A stretch of DNA of 60,512 nt. It comes from Candidatus Hydrogenedentota bacterium. GTDB taxonomy: Bacteria; Hydrogenedentota; Hydrogenedentia; Hydrogenedentales; CAITNO01. The stretch covers positions 1 to 60,512 of the forward strand of contig CAITNO010000013.1 in NCBI GenBank assembly GCA_903893795.1, in the 5' to 3' direction. How positions within the stretch are numbered: position 1 is the stretch's first letter; each line of letters begins with the position of its first letter. The notes beneath the pieces were generated by a model that was not told where the DNA came from, made no database searches, and was given only the letters and a program-made list of their open reading frames with translations. The position numbers were made by a program, and so were the translations under genes. Below, piece by piece: positions 18,587 to 27,367 of this stretch.

Positions 18587-19185
18587 TGTCTGTCCCTTTT
18601 GTTTGTTTGTTTGAAACGGTTTGCTGACCAATCTTTGCCGCCTCGTCCTTCGCGATCCTGACCTCTCCTCTCTTCAACCGCCGTTTCCAAGTCCAAGGCG
18701 CCTCTGCGCTTCCTTGGGCCGCCCAACGGCCGCAAGGTTTCATTCGTGCCGCCTCCTACCAGCAGCACCATTCAGAATTTACCACCAACGTCGCAAAAAT
18801 GGGATAGGGGAAAACCCCTATTGCAGGATGAAATACCTGAATATGGGCCGCGAAAAAGATGGGAGGAGGGGCAATATTCATCTAAACATCTGTGGCACAA
18901 ATGTTTATAGGCTTGACAATTAGGTCTGGCCATCCTGGGCATGAGCGTTGACCAAGTCTGTCCATAGATTCAAGGCTCAGAACTCCCCTCATCATGGCAT
19001 ATTTGCACCCAATTCCCCTCCTCGGAACCATCACCATAGTAATTCTCATCACTTATACTGCTCTCAGAGTATGTTAAGCGGAAAAATGGACAAAGAAAAC
19101 GACAATACCTCTGGGCAGACTTATCCCTGGCGATGGAAAATGCCGGGGGAGGGGTCAATCTGGGGGGAGATTGCCTTGAACAGGT
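18587..19185. other. AT-richer intergenic region upstream of the chaperone-secretin operon
   Basis: About 600 nt between two minus-strand genes with no credible coding sequence and a visibly higher A+T content than its surroundings. It contains a perfect palindrome (18804-18821). It should hold the promoter of the operon starting at 18586 and the end of the operon or message coming from nothing upstream on this strand. Confidence 0.55.
18804..18821 (-). promoter_or_regulatory. Perfect palindrome, candidate operator of the chaperone-secretin operon
   Basis: ATAGGGGAAAACCCCTAT is a perfect 7-bp-arm palindrome with an AAAA centre. A -10-like TAAATT lies downstream on the minus strand (18776-18781), which would put the palindrome's centre about 44 nt upstream of a start site. 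That is where activators such as LuxR/FixJ-type regulators often bind. The distance to the first ATG is about 220 nt. Confidence 0.4.
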
Positions 19186-20448
19186 TCACGGGGAGGGGTT
19201 GGAAGGCTGCAACCCGCCGCCGCCCATGGACTGGCGGCCCATGGGCGAAAACTGCACGACCAGCGTGATCGAGGGCTCTTCATAATTGTCCGGGAACGGG
19301 GGAATGGTGGCGCTGACCAGCGCCTGCACGCAGGAATCGTCCAGCGCCGTGCTGGGCGATGCCTTGGTTACCTTGGGCCGGTCGATGATTCTTCCGTCGC
19401 GGGCGATGGTCACGGTGATCTGGGGCAGATAGTTGGCATCGTTCATGGGAATGCCGTTGGGCACGACCCACTGCAAGTAGACCTGGCGCTGCAGGAGCCC
19501 CGGCCAGCTTCCCATGGCCGTGGGCGGGCCGCTCTGGCCGCCGCTGCCGACTGACATGGAAACGGCCTGATTGGAGTCAAACTGTCCCGGGCTGTCGCTC
19601 GGTTCAGAGCCCGCGATGGCTGGCGCCTTGGTCTTGGGGGCCGGTTTTCCCCGTGTAGGCGTCTTTTGCGGCACGTCGTCCGTGGGGTCCGCCATGGGCT
19701 TGAGCGCGTTCTTCTTCTTGTCGCTTTCCTTTTTCTTGTCTTCCTCTTTCTTCTTGTCCGCTTCCTTCTTTTTGTCCTCTTCTTTCTTGGCAAGCTCCTT
19801 GGCGAGCTTCTCCTCCTCTTTCTTGGTCTTCTTGGTGCCTTTGACGAGTTTTGCCGTGACCGTCGTGTCGGCGGTCACGTTACTCAGCACATAGGGCCCC
19901 TCGCCGGAGACTTCCGCGCCGTTTGAGGCCGAGATGGAGTCCACCATGTAGCCGGTGTTTTCCGTCACGGTCACCTCGACCGCACTGCCCTTCTTGGTCG
20001 GAATGGTGGGCGGCCCGGCAATCGTTCCGGCAGTCTCCGGTTTGATGACATAGGAGAGCTTCCAGGCCTTTTCGTCCTCCGCCTTCGGCTTGGCTTTCTT
20101 GTCGGACTCGGGCTTCTCCGGTTTGGGTTTCTCCGGTGGTTTGGGCTTTTCCGGCTCCGGCGGCTTCGGTTTCTCGGGCTCGGGTGGCTTGGGCGGCTCC
20201 GGGCTGGGCTGTTCTGGGGGTGGTGGGGGTGGGGGCGGAGCGGCGGCACCGGGCATGGGGGTCATGGGTCCCGGCGCGGCCACGAGCGACACGCTGATCA
20301 ACTTGGGTTCCATCGACTTGTGCCGGCTGAACCATACGGCAACACCCACGATCAGCAGCACATGAAGCACGGCTGAGATAATGAGCATGCGGACCATCAC
20401 GCTCGAGGCGCTGTCCCGGAACCAGTCGTATGGCAGGCGATTGGACAT
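19186..20448 (-). CDS. TonB/TolA-like energy-transducing protein with an embedded InlB-like repeat
   Basis: This 420-aa protein has one N-terminal transmembrane helix (MVRMLIISAVLHVLLIVGVA) and a long Pro/Glu/Lys-rich segment. An approximately 70-residue beta domain (residues about 130-200, GSAVEVTVTENTGYMVDSIS to TTVTAKLVKGTK) resembles the divergent InlB B-repeat. A Lys/Glu coiled region of KKE repeats like TolA follows. The C-terminal TonB domain is recognisable (VTIARDGRIIDRPKVTKAS; VSATIPPFPDNYEEPSITLV). TonB/TolA proteins transmit inner-membrane energy to outer-membrane partners. No exbBD or tolQR is adjacent. No strong ribosome binding site precedes the ATG. Confidence 0.75.
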   Translation of the reverse strand: MSNRLPYDWFRDSASSVMVRMLIISAVLHVLLIVGVAVWFSRHKSMEPKLISVSLVAAPGPMTPMPGAAAPPPPPPPPEQPSPEPPKPPEPEKPKPPEPEKPKPPEKPKPEKPESDKKAKPKAEDEKAWKLSYVIKPETAGTIAGPPTIPTKKGSAVEVTVTENTGYMVDSISASNGAEVSGEGPYVLSNVTADTTVTAKLVKGTKKTKKEEEKLAKELAKKEEDKKKEADKKKEEDKKKESDKKKNALKPMADPTDDVPQKTPTRGKPAPKTKAPAIAGSEPSDSPGQFDSNQAVSMSVGSGGQSGPPTAMGSWPGLLQRQVYLQWVVPNGIPMNDANYLPQITVTIARDGRIIDRPKVTKASPSTALDDSCVQALVSATIPPFPDNYEEPSITLVVQFSPMGRQSMGGGGLQPSNPSP

Positions 20449-20595
20449 GGTGTGTTTGGGGAAACCTATTCCCGTTAATGGTACCGGACTTGTGGGTTCA
20501 ATTCAAGGCACAACCACAACCTGTAGTGGTATTTCTTACGCAGCCCCATTCGGACAACCACATTTTGAGATCGTCCGAGCTGTGCTATGTAATAC

Positions 20596-20628
20596 CCCGG
20601 CCCGGCGAAAAAGTTTCGCCGGGCCGGG
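20596..20628 (-). terminator. Strong hairpin downstream of the GY-repeat lipoprotein gene
   Basis: A perfect 15-bp stem (CCCGGCCCGGCGAAA / TTTCGCCGGGCCGGG) with a 3-nt loop lies 28 nt after the stop at 20657. The minus strand shows only a short, mixed T/A stretch after it, so the terminator is not textbook. Confidence 0.65.
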
Positions 20629-20656
20629 AGGAACCTAATCCAATTACGGGGGAGGG

Positions 20657-21553
20657 CTACTTTCCCGAGAGCGTGGCGAGATAGGCGTCTATCCGCTGCG
20701 CCCAGGTGGTGTTGATGGACAGCGCAGTGTTGGATCGCGGGCTGGTGGCAGGGGTGATGTTGAAATGCGCCCACTCATTGTCCGGCAGGGCGCGGTAGCT
20801 GATGTCGGGAATCGTGGTCTTGGCGCTCTTGGCCGCTCCACCGGCACTGCTGCGGATGGACCGTCCCCCGGACACCGGGACCACCGCCGACTTGGCCGAC
20901 ACGAGGTCGTTGGGATTGGTACCCCAGGTGTACAGCACCACGGGGCTGTCGGCCCCCGTGCCCAGGCCGACCGCATCCAGGTAGACATCATTGCCCTGGC
21001 GGTACCAGGTCATCGCGTCGAGCCAGTCGTAGGGCAGGCTGTTGCTGTAGTCATAGGCCCCGAGCACGCGCCCCTCGGAGAAGCCGTCGTTGTATCCGTC
21101 GGAGAATCCACCGTCGTAATACTCCACATGCTGGTCGTTCTTGAGGAAATCAACCCAGTTTGCACGGAAGCCCAAGTCATAGCCCTCGCTGAACCCGATG
21201 GTGAACGCGTAGTCGTACTCGACGAAGTACCCGTCGTGGTACGCATACCACACACCGTCCCAGTAACCCGCGTCATAGGCGGGCGAGGTCACATAGGGGA
21301 TGTCGCCGCCGCTGTAGAGCATGGGACCGGCATCCTGCGTGCCGTAGCTCTCATCGAAGCCGCGCCAGTATTCGTCATCGACCAGAAACCCGTCAGCAAA
21401 GCCCTGGTCATAATCGGCCTGGTTCCAGTCGCTGCCGCTGCCCGTCTGGGTGCCGCGGTCCTGCGTGGCGGGTGTTGCGGGGCATCCGGACACGAAGAGC
21501 AGCGCGCACAGGGCCAGCGCAAGCAGGGGGATGGACTTCATCAAGCGGTGCAT
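20657..21553 (-). CDS. Lipoprotein with aromatic DGY/DGF repeats
   Basis: A 298-aa lipoprotein: signal peptide LLALALCALLFVSGC with lipobox VSGC. The ATG at 21553 has AGGAG 7 nt upstream; an ATG four codons later is also possible. The middle third holds repeated aromatic motifs such as YDQGFADGF, YDAGYWDGV, YHDGYFVEY, FSEGYDLGF and YYDGGFSDGYNDGFSEG. The C-terminal third is different and ends with a helix (NTTWAQRIDAYLATLSG). No family was recognised. It lies between the TonB-like gene and the FecR-like gene on the same strand. Confidence 0.72.
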   Translation of the reverse strand: MHRLMKSIPLLALALCALLFVSGCPATPATQDRGTQTGSGSDWNQADYDQGFADGFLVDDEYWRGFDESYGTQDAGPMLYSGGDIPYVTSPAYDAGYWDGVWYAYHDGYFVEYDYAFTIGFSEGYDLGFRANWVDFLKNDQHVEYYDGGFSDGYNDGFSEGRVLGAYDYSNSLPYDWLDAMTWYRQGNDVYLDAVGLGTGADSPVVLYTWGTNPNDLVSAKSAVVPVSGGRSIRSSAGGAAKSAKTTIPDISYRALPDNEWAHFNITPATSPRSNTALSINTTWAQRIDAYLATLSGK

Positions 21554-21631
21554 AAGAAATCTCCTAACCGGTGAACTGCACAAGTCGCAACGAAAGAGGC
21601 CGGCAGGGATGCCGACGCTCCCAGTTTTGGT

Positions 21632-24007
21632 TTAACGGCCGCGGATTTCACCGCGTGTGCGTGACGAACTGCTGGAAGAACTGTTTGAGTCGGAAGAGAA
21701 AGAGCGCGGTGAAGCGGACGGCGCGGAAACCCGCGGCGCCTCATAGCGGGGCTGCGGGCTTTCCATGCGCGGCTGCTGCATGGGCGTGCTCCGATCAAAA
21801 CGGGGCTGCGGAGTTTCAATCCGTGACTGCGGTGCCTCGTAACGCGGCTGTTGAACGGGCGCGCTCCGCTCTATTCGGGGTTGCGGGGTTTCTATCCTTG
21901 ACTGCGGCGCTTCCATGCGCGGCTGCGACACCGGGTTGCTCTGCCCGAAACGGGGCTGACGCGCCTCGCTGCGCGACTGCGGTGCTTCATAGCGCTGCTG
22001 CGGGGCGCTTGGTGCGGCACGTTCGACGGTCGGTGTCGATGCTTCCAGGCGGGGCGCGGAACTTTCCGTGCGGGGTGAACTCATGCGCGGCGACGTGGTC
22101 CGCGAGGCGTCTGTGTCGAACGACAACGGCCGGGCGCTGCGCGACGACGGGAATGCGGTTGAGTCAGACATGCCTGAAGAGCGGCGCGACTCCGTTCCCG
22201 AACTGCTCCGCGAGCCGTATGACGGCATCGGCGATGCGCCGGGCATCATGCGCGATTCACCCCGCACAGGCGTCTTTTCCGGCATGGACGGGAAGCGCGA
22301 CGCGCCGCCCGGCGCAGGTGTGCCGGGATCTATGTCACGCAGGGTTCCCCGGCCCGAAGCGCCGCCGCGCGGCGTCGTGTCGGTGGAGGTGCCGCGCAGG
22401 CTGCGCGCCTCGCCGCGCGATGCTCTGCCGTCGCCGCCGATGGTGGGAATGCTATCCCGGCCCGTACGCAGTTCCTGCCCGCCCGGTGCGCGGCGCAGAT
22501 CGGAGCCTGTTCCGGCATTGCCCGTCGTCCTGCCGCGGCGCATCTCGGCAAGGCCGGGTGCCGTGTCGGGCTGCATCGCCGAAGCATTTTCAAGCCGCAC
22601 ACTGCGCATCGAGGAGCCCCGTCCGGCAAGGGACCGCTCCATGCGGGAGCCGGTGTGGTCCACCGCCGAGAAACGCTCCCGGCCCATGCGCGATTCCAGC
22701 GCGTGTACCCGTTCGCCGAACGCGGGCCCGTCATGCGGCGCGGCAAGGCCGCGGATGCTGCGGGGCGGATTGTAGTCGCGCACGTGGAACACGTTGTTGT
22801 CGAAGGGGTGGTTGTGCGGCCCGCGATACCCGCCGCCGTAGATGTTCCAGACGTTAATCTGGGTGGTCGGCAGCGCGCAGATGCCGTCGGCGAATACCGG
22901 AGTGCAGGCCGACACGGGCGCCCAGCCGGTGGTGACATAGCTCATGGGCATCCAACTGGTGCTGGACACGCAGAAGTCCACGCCGCCAATGCCGAAATGG
23001 GCCGACTCCGTAATCATGACAGGGCGGCTGTCCCAACCCATGGGAGCCCACATCAGGTAGTCGCCCGCGCATACGGTGGTCGCCCAGGCCGGGCTCCATA
23101 CCGGATCATAGGACCAGACCCAGCCGTAGCTGGCCACATGGTTCCAGCGGCCATAGTGCGAGGTCACATAGCAGAACGGGTAGGCCCCCACCCACACGCT
23201 GCCCATGGCGGGGCTGTAGTTCCAGCAGCCGTAGCGGTAGGGGACATAGTCGACCACAACGGTGGGCCGCCAGCAGGGCCTGCTGTCCACATAGACCCAC
23301 TCGCCGTAGGTGCCCAGGTCCGACACGCCCTCCACGGGAGCGGCAATCTCCACTTCCTTCGGAAGCGTTTTGAAGCCGTTGGCCAGCACGGTGGCGCGCT
23401 CGTTGTTCCACTGGTCGAAAGAGTCGCTTTCAGCGCGGTCAAACCCGGTGGGGTCCGAGGGCAGGTAGCCCGGGTCAACCCACAGGCGCTGCGCGTCGCC
23501 AAGGCGCACGGGCGCACCGGCGTCGGTGCGGACTTCCGCGCCTCCCCACCGCACGCTGACCGTCGCGCCGCCCTTCTCGTCGATGTCCAGGCGGACACAT
23601 GAGTCTATCGGAATGTCCACCTGGCAGGAGGGTGTGGTGACCACAAAAGAACCCTGGCTGCGGCTGACCCGCTGCACATAGAAGGAACCCACCCAGCCGC
23701 GCACATCCGCCGCCGGCGGCAGGGCTTTCAGTTCGGCCTTGCTGCCGTCGGCCAGGCGCAGGAAGGAACCGCCCGCCAGTTCCACTTCGGACAAACCGCC
23801 TTGGTCCACCCAAAGGGCATCTCCCGGCATGATCAGCGTGTTAAGCGTCGCCCGTTCCCAGTCCTTGTCATCGGTGCCCTTCACCATAACGCCCTTGGAG
23901 TCGTAACTGACACGTCCGTGCAGTTGCAGATCCTGCGCCCCCGCAGACAGGGCGGCCAGTGCAAGCGCGGTCATGGCCAGGAAATGCACATGTAATTTCG
24001 TCTTCAT
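21632..24007 (-). CDS. Secreted FecR/DUF6600-like protein with Pro/Arg/Gln repeat tail
   Basis: The ATG at 24007 has AAGGAGG 8 nt upstream and starts a signal peptide (FLAMTALALAALSAGA). Residues about 25-190 resemble a FecR-type beta domain (PGDALWVDQGGLSEVELAGG; VTTPSCQVDIPI). Residues about 190-400 are Trp/Tyr/Pro-rich, with YGEWVYVDSRPCWRPTVV, WVGAYPFCYVTSHYGRW and DPVWSPAWATTV, like DUF6600 proteins. The rest, to 791 aa, is disordered and Arg/Ser/Pro-rich, ending in 25-residue repeats. Probably a periplasmic or surface protein; its function is unknown. Confidence 0.68.
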   Translation of the reverse strand: MKTKLHVHFLAMTALALAALSAGAQDLQLHGRVSYDSKGVMVKGTDDKDWERATLNTLIMPGDALWVDQGGLSEVELAGGSFLRLADGSKAELKALPPAADVRGWVGSFYVQRVSRSQGSFVVTTPSCQVDIPIDSCVRLDIDEKGGATVSVRWGGAEVRTDAGAPVRLGDAQRLWVDPGYLPSDPTGFDRAESDSFDQWNNERATVLANGFKTLPKEVEIAAPVEGVSDLGTYGEWVYVDSRPCWRPTVVVDYVPYRYGCWNYSPAMGSVWVGAYPFCYVTSHYGRWNHVASYGWVWSYDPVWSPAWATTVCAGDYLMWAPMGWDSRPVMITESAHFGIGGVDFCVSSTSWMPMSYVTTGWAPVSACTPVFADGICALPTTQINVWNIYGGGYRGPHNHPFDNNVFHVRDYNPPRSIRGLAAPHDGPAFGERVHALESRMGRERFSAVDHTGSRMERSLAGRGSSMRSVRLENASAMQPDTAPGLAEMRRGRTTGNAGTGSDLRRAPGGQELRTGRDSIPTIGGDGRASRGEARSLRGTSTDTTPRGGASGRGTLRDIDPGTPAPGGASRFPSMPEKTPVRGESRMMPGASPMPSYGSRSSSGTESRRSSGMSDSTAFPSSRSARPLSFDTDASRTTSPRMSSPRTESSAPRLEASTPTVERAAPSAPQQRYEAPQSRSEARQPRFGQSNPVSQPRMEAPQSRIETPQPRIERSAPVQQPRYEAPQSRIETPQPRFDRSTPMQQPRMESPQPRYEAPRVSAPSASPRSFSSDSNSSSSSSSRTRGEIRGR
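21731..21997 (-). repeat. In-gene tandem repeat, 75-bp (25-residue) unit
   Basis: Three full and one partial copies of a 25-residue unit are encoded, roughly PRxEAPQSRxExxQPRxxxS followed by xPxxQ. Copies differ at several positions, so this is a degenerate coding repeat and not a CRISPR array. Confidence 0.8.
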
Positions 24008-24141
24008 GGCTTTCGCCTCCTTGAATGGACTTTGTAGCACATCGAACAGGACGAAATCCCGTGCATTTTATTTAATTCACGGCCAACAATCGGGTTTTTG
24101 CATCTATATGATGTTCTGGCAGAATCCCCTGCCACTATATA

Positions 24142-24170
24142 TTGCGCTCCAGAAATTCTTGTGCTAGAAT
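24142..24170 (+). promoter_or_regulatory. Candidate sigma-70-like promoter for the coiled-coil gene
   Basis: TTGCGC (24142-24147), a 17-nt spacer and TAGAAT (24165-24170) precede the GTG at 24191. The implied leader is only about 14 nt, barely enough to include the GGAGG at 24178-24182, so the assignment is tentative. Confidence 0.4.
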
Positions 24171-24190
24171 GACGAGCGGAGGTGTCATCG

Positions 24191-25876
24191 GTGCGATTTG
24201 GAAAGCGTGACAAAGCGTGGGCCGCAATGGGGCGGCGTCTCTTCGGAGACGCGACCGGACCGGCTCAGAACGGAACAGCCAATTCCGTCCCGCAACCGCA
24301 TCCTGACAACAACCCACTGGAACCAACGCCGGAGGAGCAGGCCATGGCCGTGCCCGATTCACGTGACAATTCAATGGCCCAAACGGACCCGACCCAGAGC
24401 CTTTTCTCCGCCCTGGGCCGATTCTGCCGGCATTTCACGCGCGCCCAGAGCAGTCCCAGCAGTTCCTGGCCCGGCGAGTGCATGCAGGAACTGACAGCAT
24501 CGCTGAAAGTCTGCCTGGACCAGAATTGGGTCAGTCTGCAGCGGGCGCTGATCGACACCGCGCGGGTGCTTTCCAGCTATGAGCGCGCGGGCCGCGCCGT
24601 GGAATGCCTGCCCTTTCTCCAAAAGTCGCACGACATTTTGTCGCTCATGGTGGGCGACCTGATTTTGGACCGCGTCACCGACCTGAGCCGTTATGGTTGG
24701 ACAGACCATTATTCGCGTGCCCTGGTCACCCTCAAGAACCGCGGCATAGAACTCATCGATGACGGCTCGACCCCACAGGTGCCCGTGACGGTTGAACCCG
24801 TCCGCCCTGCGGAAGTGGTGGCGGTGACGCCCCCTCCTGCTCCCGAACCGGATCCCCCCGTGGAAGAAGCGACCGCCCCTGAACTTGTCGAGACTGCTGC
24901 GGAGGTGCCGGAAATGCCCCTGCCGGAAGAGCCGGACCTGTCCATAGAGCCTGAGTCGGCCTCCCCGGAACCCGAAGAAGAGGCACTGGAGCCGGAAACG
25001 GAAACAGAGCCGGAAGAGGACGCCGTGGAAGAACCGGAAATCGAAGCCGAGCCCGAGGCGGATGCGGAGCCGGAGGCAGAGCCAGAGCCCGAAGCCGCCG
25101 CGCCCGACGCACCGGCGCCCGTTGCGGTGACCGCAGCGGCCGTGGTGGTGGAAGAAACGGTGGAAGCGCTCAATGTGGCCATGCAGCAGGCCATCATGGG
25201 CGGGGATGTGGCGCAGGCCAAGACACTGGCCATCCGCCTGGCGGCATCGCTGGCCCGGCGTGAAATCGACACGGCCCAGGACCATCTGGCCGCCGCGCAG
25301 GACCGGCTCGACAAGAACGGTGCGGCCATTGCCGAGGGGCTGCACCGCGTCTCCGACGCGGAGGCCCGCGTGCTGCATGCCGAAACGGAAATCACCGCGC
25401 GCGAGGACGAATCGCAGGTCTGCCGCGTGCGCATCTCGGCATACGACGAGGAGATTCACACGCTTAAAGACGAGGTGGCCGACCTCGACGCGCAGATACA
25501 GGCCCTGCAGGAACACCGCGCCACCGAGGCAGCCCTGCTGCACGAGCGCGAATCGGAGCGGGCCGCCGCCGTTGCCGGGGACAGCCTCATTCAGACCGAG
25601 ATTCTGTCGCTCAACGAGGAGGAGGACGCGGCCCGCGAGTTCCTTGAGGACGCCCGCAACAAACTCGACACCATGCGCGCCGAGCGCATCCGTATAGAGG
25701 CTGAAATCGCCGCCATCTGCACCGATGTGGAGCGCCGCAAGCGCTCGGTGCGGGCCATCGAACGCCCCCTCTCGGGCGATGATGACGAAATGCCGGAAGA
25801 AGAGAACGGCACACCCGTGCAGGAAAGCGATACAGAACCGTCCGGCGATGCCAAGGACGAGCAACTGCTGTTCTAG
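24191..25876 (+). CDS. Coiled-coil protein with Glu/Pro-rich linker, unknown function
   Basis: I prefer the GTG at 24191, which has GGAGG 8 nt upstream, over one three codons earlier. The product (~561 aa) has no signal peptide. An N-terminal helical region (about 60-200) is followed by a long Glu/Pro linker (about 200-320: EPETETEPEEDAVEEPE) and a C-terminal coiled-coil (about 330-540) of heptad-rich Glu/Arg/Ala (ITAREDESQVCRVRISAYDE; EEDAAREFLEDARNKLDTM). The tail is acidic. It sits 73 nt upstream of the FtsA/PilM-like gene, so the pair may act together in cell division or envelope assembly. No family was recognised. Confidence 0.65.
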   Translation: MRFGKRDKAWAAMGRRLFGDATGPAQNGTANSVPQPHPDNNPLEPTPEEQAMAVPDSRDNSMAQTDPTQSLFSALGRFCRHFTRAQSSPSSSWPGECMQELTASLKVCLDQNWVSLQRALIDTARVLSSYERAGRAVECLPFLQKSHDILSLMVGDLILDRVTDLSRYGWTDHYSRALVTLKNRGIELIDDGSTPQVPVTVEPVRPAEVVAVTPPPAPEPDPPVEEATAPELVETAAEVPEMPLPEEPDLSIEPESASPEPEEEALEPETETEPEEDAVEEPEIEAEPEADAEPEAEPEPEAAAPDAPAPVAVTAAAVVVEETVEALNVAMQQAIMGGDVAQAKTLAIRLAASLARREIDTAQDHLAAAQDRLDKNGAAIAEGLHRVSDAEARVLHAETEITAREDESQVCRVRISAYDEEIHTLKDEVADLDAQIQALQEHRATEAALLHERESERAAAVAGDSLIQTEILSLNEEEDAAREFLEDARNKLDTMRAERIRIEAEIAAICTDVERRKRSVRAIERPLSGDDDEMPEEENGTPVQESDTEPSGDAKDEQLLF

Positions 25877-25949
25877 CAGCCAAGAGGCCGCAGGTTGAAG
25901 GTCAGCCACCGCCCCGGGCGGAGAGGCAGGAAAACGCGGAAGGATCGCA

Positions 25950-27260
25950 ATGGGCAAAAAAGGTGAGATCGTCTCGGGAGTCGACTTCGGCGCCCGTTTT
26001 GTGCGTGTGCTCGTCGCCCAGCGGCTCGCCGACGGCGCGGTGAAGCTGCTCGGATACGGTTCGGCCCCGTCGCAGGGCTGCGTCATCCGCGGACAGATCC
26101 AGAATCTGGGCGCTGCCCAGGACGTTTTTCGCAAGGCGCTGCAGCAGGCCGAGCACTCCTCAGGCGTGCGCATACAGTCCGTGTTCTGCGGCGTGTCCGC
26201 GCCGCAGGTCAATTCGCTCATCCGCGACGGAAACCTTCCCGTGCAGGGCGGCGTGGTCGATCTCGAGCATCTGGAAGAGGCCCGCCAGCAGGCGGCCGCC
26301 AGTTCCTCCGCCGCGGGCATGCAGAGCCTGTCCTCCGTCACCGCGCAGGAGTGGTACATCGACGACATGCGCGTGGCCGAGCCGCTCAACATGAGCGCCT
26401 CCGTGCTGCGCGCGCGCATCCATTTCGCGCTCGTGCCCCTGGTCGTGGTCAACAACCTGCAAAAGTGCGTCGAGGCGCAGAACTGCGTGGTCGAAGACAC
26501 GGTGTACATGCCCATAGCCGCCGCGCTCGGCTGTCTCACGCCCGACGACATGCGCCTGGGTGTGGCCGTGGCCGACCTGGGCGATTCGGCCGTTGGCGCC
26601 GCCGTCTATCAGGACGGCAGCCTGGTCGGCACCGAAACCTTCAAGTGGGGCATGTCGCTCATTCAGAACGACATCGCCGCCGCGCTGAACGTGCCCTTCG
26701 ACGAGGCCGCAGCGCTGCTCGTCGAATACGGCCTGAGCAGCAACCTCATCAAGGAATACCTGACCCCGCCGCCCGCGGCCGATTCCGACGACGCCATTGT
26801 GCAGGCGGCCATCAAGGCCGGGGCAAACGCCACCGCGCCGGTGAAACTGCACAACGTGCCGGCAGGCGCGCGCACCTCGGTGCCCAGAAGCGAACTGGAC
26901 CATATCATCTTCGCGCGCGGGCGCGAACTGATGGAAATACTCGCCGCCGCCATAAAATCCCGGGGTTATCAGGGCCGGCTCGCGCGGGGCCTCATCCTCA
27001 CCGGCGGCGGCGCGCGCATTCACAATATTGAGGAACTCGCCGGGGCCCTCTGCGGGGTGAACACCCGCTCCGGTCTGCCGCAGGGCGTGGACATGCCCTC
27101 CGCCCTCAACAACGAAGAGCACACTCCCCTTGTCGGCATCATCCGCCACGGGCTGGAATTCCGCAACGCCACCGGCAGCGGCCGCATCGACCAGAATGTC
27201 ACCGTCGTGCTGCGCTTCCTGCGCAATATGCGACGGATCGCCGGACAGCTTTTTTACTAG
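25950..27260 (+). CDS. Actin-like protein of the FtsA/PilM family
   Basis: 436 aa, cytoplasmic. The actin-like phosphate-1 motif is SGVDFGARFVRVLVAQ at the N-terminus. An SHS2-like insertion follows (residues about 80-165, RARIHFALVPLVVVNNLQKC), then phosphate-2 (VAVADLGDSAVGAAVYQDG) and the adenosine motif (ARGLILTGGGARIHNIEELA). This order is the FtsA layout and the length is FtsA-like. PilM is shorter and normally followed by pilN/O, which are absent. An FtsA-type amphipathic C-terminal helix may be present (VVLRFLRNMRRIAGQLFY). FtsA-like is my preferred call; other division genes are not adjacent. Confidence 0.72.
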   Translation: MGKKGEIVSGVDFGARFVRVLVAQRLADGAVKLLGYGSAPSQGCVIRGQIQNLGAAQDVFRKALQQAEHSSGVRIQSVFCGVSAPQVNSLIRDGNLPVQGGVVDLEHLEEARQQAAASSSAAGMQSLSSVTAQEWYIDDMRVAEPLNMSASVLRARIHFALVPLVVVNNLQKCVEAQNCVVEDTVYMPIAAALGCLTPDDMRLGVAVADLGDSAVGAAVYQDGSLVGTETFKWGMSLIQNDIAAALNVPFDEAAALLVEYGLSSNLIKEYLTPPPAADSDDAIVQAAIKAGANATAPVKLHNVPAGARTSVPRSELDHIIFARGRELMEILAAAIKSRGYQGRLARGLILTGGGARIHNIEELAGALCGVNTRSGLPQGVDMPSALNNEEHTPLVGIIRHGLEFRNATGSGRIDQNVTVVLRFLRNMRRIAGQLFY

Positions 27261-27367
27261 CCTGCGCCTCGGGAAGTAAGGTGCCGCTCTTCTATTGATG
27301 AGGCAACCATGCCTGCGCGAACTGGAATCTTGCGGCAATGCCCATGCAGAAAAGACCCCGTGGCCTT

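Noticed and set aside
18583..18771. Short minus-strand frame in the leader of the chaperone-secretin operon
   Set aside because: No ribosome binding site or secretion signal; it lies in an untranslated leader and is basic shadow sequence.
18913..18918. TTGACA on the plus strand as a promoter
   Set aside because: No -10-like hexamer at 16-18 nt and no plus-strand gene follows.
21731..21997. CRISPR-like repeats in the FecR-like gene
   Set aside because: The unit is 75 nt, degenerate, directly coding and has no unique spacers.
24371..26551. Long open frame (726 aa) on the minus strand opposite the coiled-coil and actin-like genes
   Set aside because: Composition is extreme (Arg/His/Phe-rich runs) and matches the antisense of a Glu/Pro-rich linker; no family signature.
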